A DNA stretch of 7,685 bases from Paracoccaceae bacterium (GTDB lineage Bacteria; Pseudomonadota; Alphaproteobacteria; Rhodobacterales; Rhodobacteraceae): NCBI GenBank assembly GCA_024304875.1, contig JAMWZF010000141.1, forward strand, positions 1 through 7,685, given 5' to 3'. How positions within the stretch are numbered: the stretch's first letter is position 1; each line of letters begins with the position of its first letter. The notes beneath the pieces were generated by a model. The model made no database searches and was not told where the DNA came from. It was given only the letters and a program-made list of their open reading frames with translations. A program made the position numbers and the translations under genes. Below, one piece after another: positions 5,427 through 7,685 of the stretch.

Positions 5427-6383
5427 CTATTCCTCCTTGAGCGGGCGTGAGAACAATCTGTCCAGCGTGTCGTCGATGTCCAGCCGCCCCGCAACCACAT
5501 CCGCCACCATCCGGGTGATCGGCAGGTCGAGGCCCCTCTCGCGGGCGAGCTTGTCGACCGCCTCGGCCGTCTTGACCCCCTCGACCGTGACGCCGGTGTC
5601 GATGTCGTCCTTGCGTCCCCAGGCGAGGCCGTGGCTGAAGTTGCGCGAGCCTTCCGACGTGCAGGTCAGCGTCAGGTCGCCAAAGCCGGAGAGGCCCATC
5701 AGCGTCGCGGGATCCGCGCCAAGGGCGGCCGCGAGCCGCTGCATTTCCGCGAAGCCGCGGGTCATCAGCGCGGCGCGGGCGCTGTCCCCGTAGCCCCGCC
5801 CGATGCAGAATCCGCAGGCGATGGCGACGACGTTCTTGAGCGCGCCGCCGAGTTCGGCGCCGACGACATCGGTGGAGCGATAGAGCCGCAGGTTCGGCGT
5901 CGTCAGCAGGTGCTGAAGCGCCTCTCCCCGGTCCGGGTCTTCGCAGGCGAGGGTGAGTGCCGTGGGCAGGCCCCGGGCGATGTCGGTGGCGAAGCTGGGG
6001 CCGGTCAGGACGGCGGCGGTCGCCCCGGGCACGATCTGCCCGATCGCACTGCCGGGGCCGGAAAGCGTCTCGGCGTCGATGCCCTTGCAGCAGGCGATGA
6101 GGGTCTTGCCGGTCAGCGCGGCGGCGTGGTCGGTCAGGAAGGCGCCGACCTGCTGCGCGGGGATGCAGAGCAGGATGGTGTCGCAGGCGAGGAGTTCGCC
6201 GGTGTCCCCGGTCGGGCGGACGGCGTTTGGCAAGGTCACGCCGGGCAGGCGGCGGGCGTTCTCGCGCGTCTCGGCCATCTCCTCCGCGCCCTGCCGGGCC
6301 CAGAGCACGACCGGTTGCACCTGCGCCAGGGAGACCGCCAGCGCCGTGCCGAAGGCGCCCGCCCCCGCGATCCCGATGCTCAT
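5427..6383 (-). CDS. gpsA: NAD(P)-dependent glycerol-3-phosphate dehydrogenase
   Basis: The 318-residue cytosolic enzyme reduces dihydroxyacetone phosphate to sn-glycerol 3-phosphate for phospholipid synthesis. The N-terminal dinucleotide fold starts with GIAGAGAFGTALA (GxGxxG at 7-12). LLCIPAQQ lies at 71-78, CCKGI at 98-102 and LTGPSFA at 126-132. The helical catalytic domain holds GAELGGALKNVVAIACG (175-191) with the probable catalytic K183, then GLSGFGDLTLTC (230-241), SRN (246-248) and VEGVKTAEAV (267-276). The length is normal for the family. The ATG at 6383 overlaps the tsaD stop as ATGA, and AAAGGAG (6391-6397) lies 7 bases upstream, inside the end of tsaD. The C-terminal Lys-Glu-Glu codons double as the ribosome binding site of the EVE gene. 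It is the second gene of the operon. Confidence 0.97.
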   Translation of the reverse strand: MSIGIAGAGAFGTALAVSLAQVQPVVLWARQGAEEMAETRENARRLPGVTLPNAVRPTGDTGELLACDTILLCIPAQQVGAFLTDHAAALTGKTLIACCKGIDAETLSGPGSAIGQIVPGATAAVLTGPSFATDIARGLPTALTLACEDPDRGEALQHLLTTPNLRLYRSTDVVGAELGGALKNVVAIACGFCIGRGYGDSARAALMTRGFAEMQRLAAALGADPATLMGLSGFGDLTLTCTSEGSRNFSHGLAWGRKDDIDTGVTVEGVKTAEAVDKLARERGLDLPITRMVADVVAGRLDIDDTLDRLFSRPLKEE

Positions 6384-7432
6384 GCCTTGGCTCCTTTCTT
6401 CCCGCCGCCCAGCAGGGCCGGTGCGGTGTCGTCCAGCGGCCAGCGGGGCCGCGCGGCGAGGGTCATGTCGTCGGTCATGCCAAGGCGCAGACGTTCGAGC
6501 CCCGCCCAGGCGATCATCGCCCCGTTGTCGGTACATAGGGCGAGCGGGGGGGCAAGCACGGGCAGGTCGGTGACGGCGTGCAGGCCGGCGCGGATCGCCT
6601 GGTTGGCTGCGACCCCGCCCGCGACGGCGAAGGCGGTGACATCCCCGGCCTCGGCCAGGGCGCGGCGGGCCTTCTCGGTCAGGATATCGACGACGGCGGC
6701 CTGGAAGGCGGCGCAGATGTCGGCGCGGGTCTGCTTCGGCAGGCCTCCATGTTCGGCGACTGCGGTGTCGCGGGCGCGAAGGACGGCGGTCTTCAGCCCC
6801 GAGAAGCTCATGTCGCATCCGGGCCGGTCGAGGAGGGGGCGGGGCAGGGGGATCGCGGCTTGATCGCCAGTCTTCGCCTCGGCTTCCACCGCCGGGCCGC
6901 CGGGCTGCGGCAGGCCGAGCAGGCGGGCGACCTTGTCGAAGGCCTCGCCCGGCGCGTCGTCGATGGTGCCGCCGAGCCGCCGGAACTCGGTCGGCCCGTC
7001 GACCCGCAGGAACTGGCAATGCCCGCCGGAGACGAGGAGCATGAGGTAGGGAAACCGCGCATCGTCCGTCAGCCGGGGAGTCAGCGCATGCCCGGCGAGG
7101 TGGTTCACCCCGATCAGCGGCTTGCCCGTGGCGGCCGCCAGCCCCTTGGCGCACATCACGCCCGACAGGACGCCGCCGATCAGGCCCGGGCCGGCGGTGA
7201 CGGCGATGGCATCCAGCGCGTCCAGATCTACGCCCGCCTCCGCCAGGGCCGCCTCGACCGCGATGTCGACCTTCTCGGCGTGGGCGCGGGCGGCGATCTC
7301 GGGCACGACGCCGCCGTAGGCCGCGTGCAGTGCGTCCTGCCCGATCACCACGTTCGACAGGATCTCGCGATCCCGCAGGACGGCGGCGCCGGTGTCGTCG
7401 CAACTGGATTCGATGCCGAGGATGAGGGTCAA
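6380..7432 (-). CDS. tsaD: tRNA N6-adenosine threonylcarbamoyltransferase TsaD
   Basis: TsaD (Kae1/Qri7/Gcp family) transfers the threonylcarbamoyl group to A37 of ANN-decoding tRNAs, with TsaB and TsaE in bacteria. From the chosen start the product has 350 residues: ILGIESSCDDT (4-14), the metal-binding NHLAGH motif (H111, H115), LLVSGGH (132-138), GTIDDAPGEAFDK (155-167), SFSGLKT (209-215), AVAGGVAAN (269-277) and CTDNGAMIAW (300-309). All key residues are present. I chose TTG at 7432 because family members begin within a few residues of ILGIESS; an in-frame GTG at 7480 would add 16 residues, lacks a ribosome binding site and precedes the likely transcription start. AGGGA lies 9 bases upstream of the TTG. 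It is the first gene of the operon with gpsA, EVE and DUF1761, and is divergent from hemD. Confidence 0.96.
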   Translation of the reverse strand: MTLILGIESSCDDTGAAVLRDREILSNVVIGQDALHAAYGGVVPEIAARAHAEKVDIAVEAALAEAGVDLDALDAIAVTAGPGLIGGVLSGVMCAKGLAAATGKPLIGVNHLAGHALTPRLTDDARFPYLMLLVSGGHCQFLRVDGPTEFRRLGGTIDDAPGEAFDKVARLLGLPQPGGPAVEAEAKTGDQAAIPLPRPLLDRPGCDMSFSGLKTAVLRARDTAVAEHGGLPKQTRADICAAFQAAVVDILTEKARRALAEAGDVTAFAVAGGVAANQAIRAGLHAVTDLPVLAPPLALCTDNGAMIAWAGLERLRLGMTDDMTLAARPRWPLDDTAPALLGGGKKGAKA

Positions 7433-7470
7433 AAGGGGCGGTCCCTGCCGTGCTGGCTTGCGTTCCGGGG

Positions 7471-7499
7471 CAGGTAGCACTCAGGGTGGGTCCGAACAA
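7471..7499 (-). promoter_or_regulatory. Possible promoter of the tsaD operon
   Basis: On the minus strand TTGTTC (7499-7494) and TACCTG (7476-7471) are 17 bases apart, giving a predicted start near 7464. It lies in the 66-base gap between the divergent tsaD and hemD starts and touches the hemD ATG. The match to consensus is modest. I see no clear hemD promoter on the plus strand. Confidence 0.28.
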
Positions 7500-7685
7500 T
7501 GCCGATGCCCGTCCTCCTCCTCACCCGCCCGCGGGCCGATTCCGAAAGGGTTCTGGCTGCGCTCAGCGATTTCGAGGCGCAAGTTGTCATCTCGCCCGTG
7601 GTGCGGATCGTGCCGCTGGGCGGGCGGGTTCCCGAGGGAGCGGCGGTGATCCTGACCTCTGCCAACGCGCTCGAGGGCGTGACGG
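7499..7685 (+). CDS. hemD: Uroporphyrinogen-III synthase, 5' part
   Basis: The window cuts this gene after 62 codons. The product begins MPMPVLLLTRPRADSERVLA, with an LTRPRxxSxR opening and then the block VPEGAAVILTSANALEGV, where the conserved TSxNA of HemD is visible. HemD closes hydroxymethylbilane to uroporphyrinogen III, the branch point for heme, siroheme, cobalamin and bacteriochlorophyll, in the cytosol. Either ATG, at 7499 or 7505, could be the start; the second gives the more usual N-terminus, but neither has a strong ribosome binding site (AGGGTGGG at 7483-7490 is the best candidate and favours the first). It is divergent from tsaD. The rest of the gene, and thus intactness, cannot be judged. 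Confidence 0.85.
   Translation, partial: MPMPVLLLTRPRADSERVLAALSDFEAQVVISPVVRIVPLGGRVPEGAAVILTSANALEGVT

Noticed and set aside
5631..7477. Long plus-strand frames opposite gpsA and tsaD (410 and 299 codons)
   Set aside because: They are shadows of two well-conserved minus-strand genes, with composition typical of antisense GC-rich frames.

Overview
The window is GC-rich chromosomal DNA that looks like an alphaproteobacterium of the order Rhodobacterales (Rhodobacter/Paracoccus/Roseobacter relatives). The evidence is a cytochrome c2 of the Rhodobacter type, a DUF2853 protein typical of this group, a bacterial-type long AhcY, and a tsaD-gpsA-EVE cluster divergent from hemD. I see no transposase, integrase, phage gene, tRNA, rRNA or CRISPR array. 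Most of the window is housekeeping sequence.

Layout. On the left, a type I isopentenyl-diphosphate isomerase (minus strand) diverges from a periplasmic cytochrome c2 (plus). The S-adenosylhomocysteine hydrolase gene ahcY follows on the plus strand, with its own probable promoter and a textbook terminator. Next, also on the plus strand, are a secreted, extremely acidic PRC-barrel protein, ended by two tandem hairpins, and a small cytosolic DUF2853 protein. A 189-base gap follows that contains a promoter-like sequence and a strong intrinsic terminator about 105 bases further on. This is the best candidate in the window for an undescribed element: a small RNA, possibly encoding an 18-residue peptide with a Trp-Trp pair.

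The right half is a compact minus-strand operon read right to left: tsaD (tRNA t6A synthesis), gpsA (glycerol-3-phosphate dehydrogenase), an EVE-domain protein and a DUF1761 membrane protein. The tsaD/gpsA junction is an ATGA overlap, and the gpsA stop codon directly abuts the EVE start codon, so these genes are probably translationally coupled. The operon converges on the candidate small RNA at a shared hairpin. At the right edge, hemD (uroporphyrinogen-III synthase) starts divergently from tsaD and is cut by the window end.

Functionally the genes cover isoprenoid precursor supply, respiratory or photosynthetic electron transfer, the methyl cycle, tRNA modification, phospholipid precursor synthesis and tetrapyrrole synthesis. 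Every gap is under 300 bases and is described. Promoter calls come from reading by eye and are tentative.
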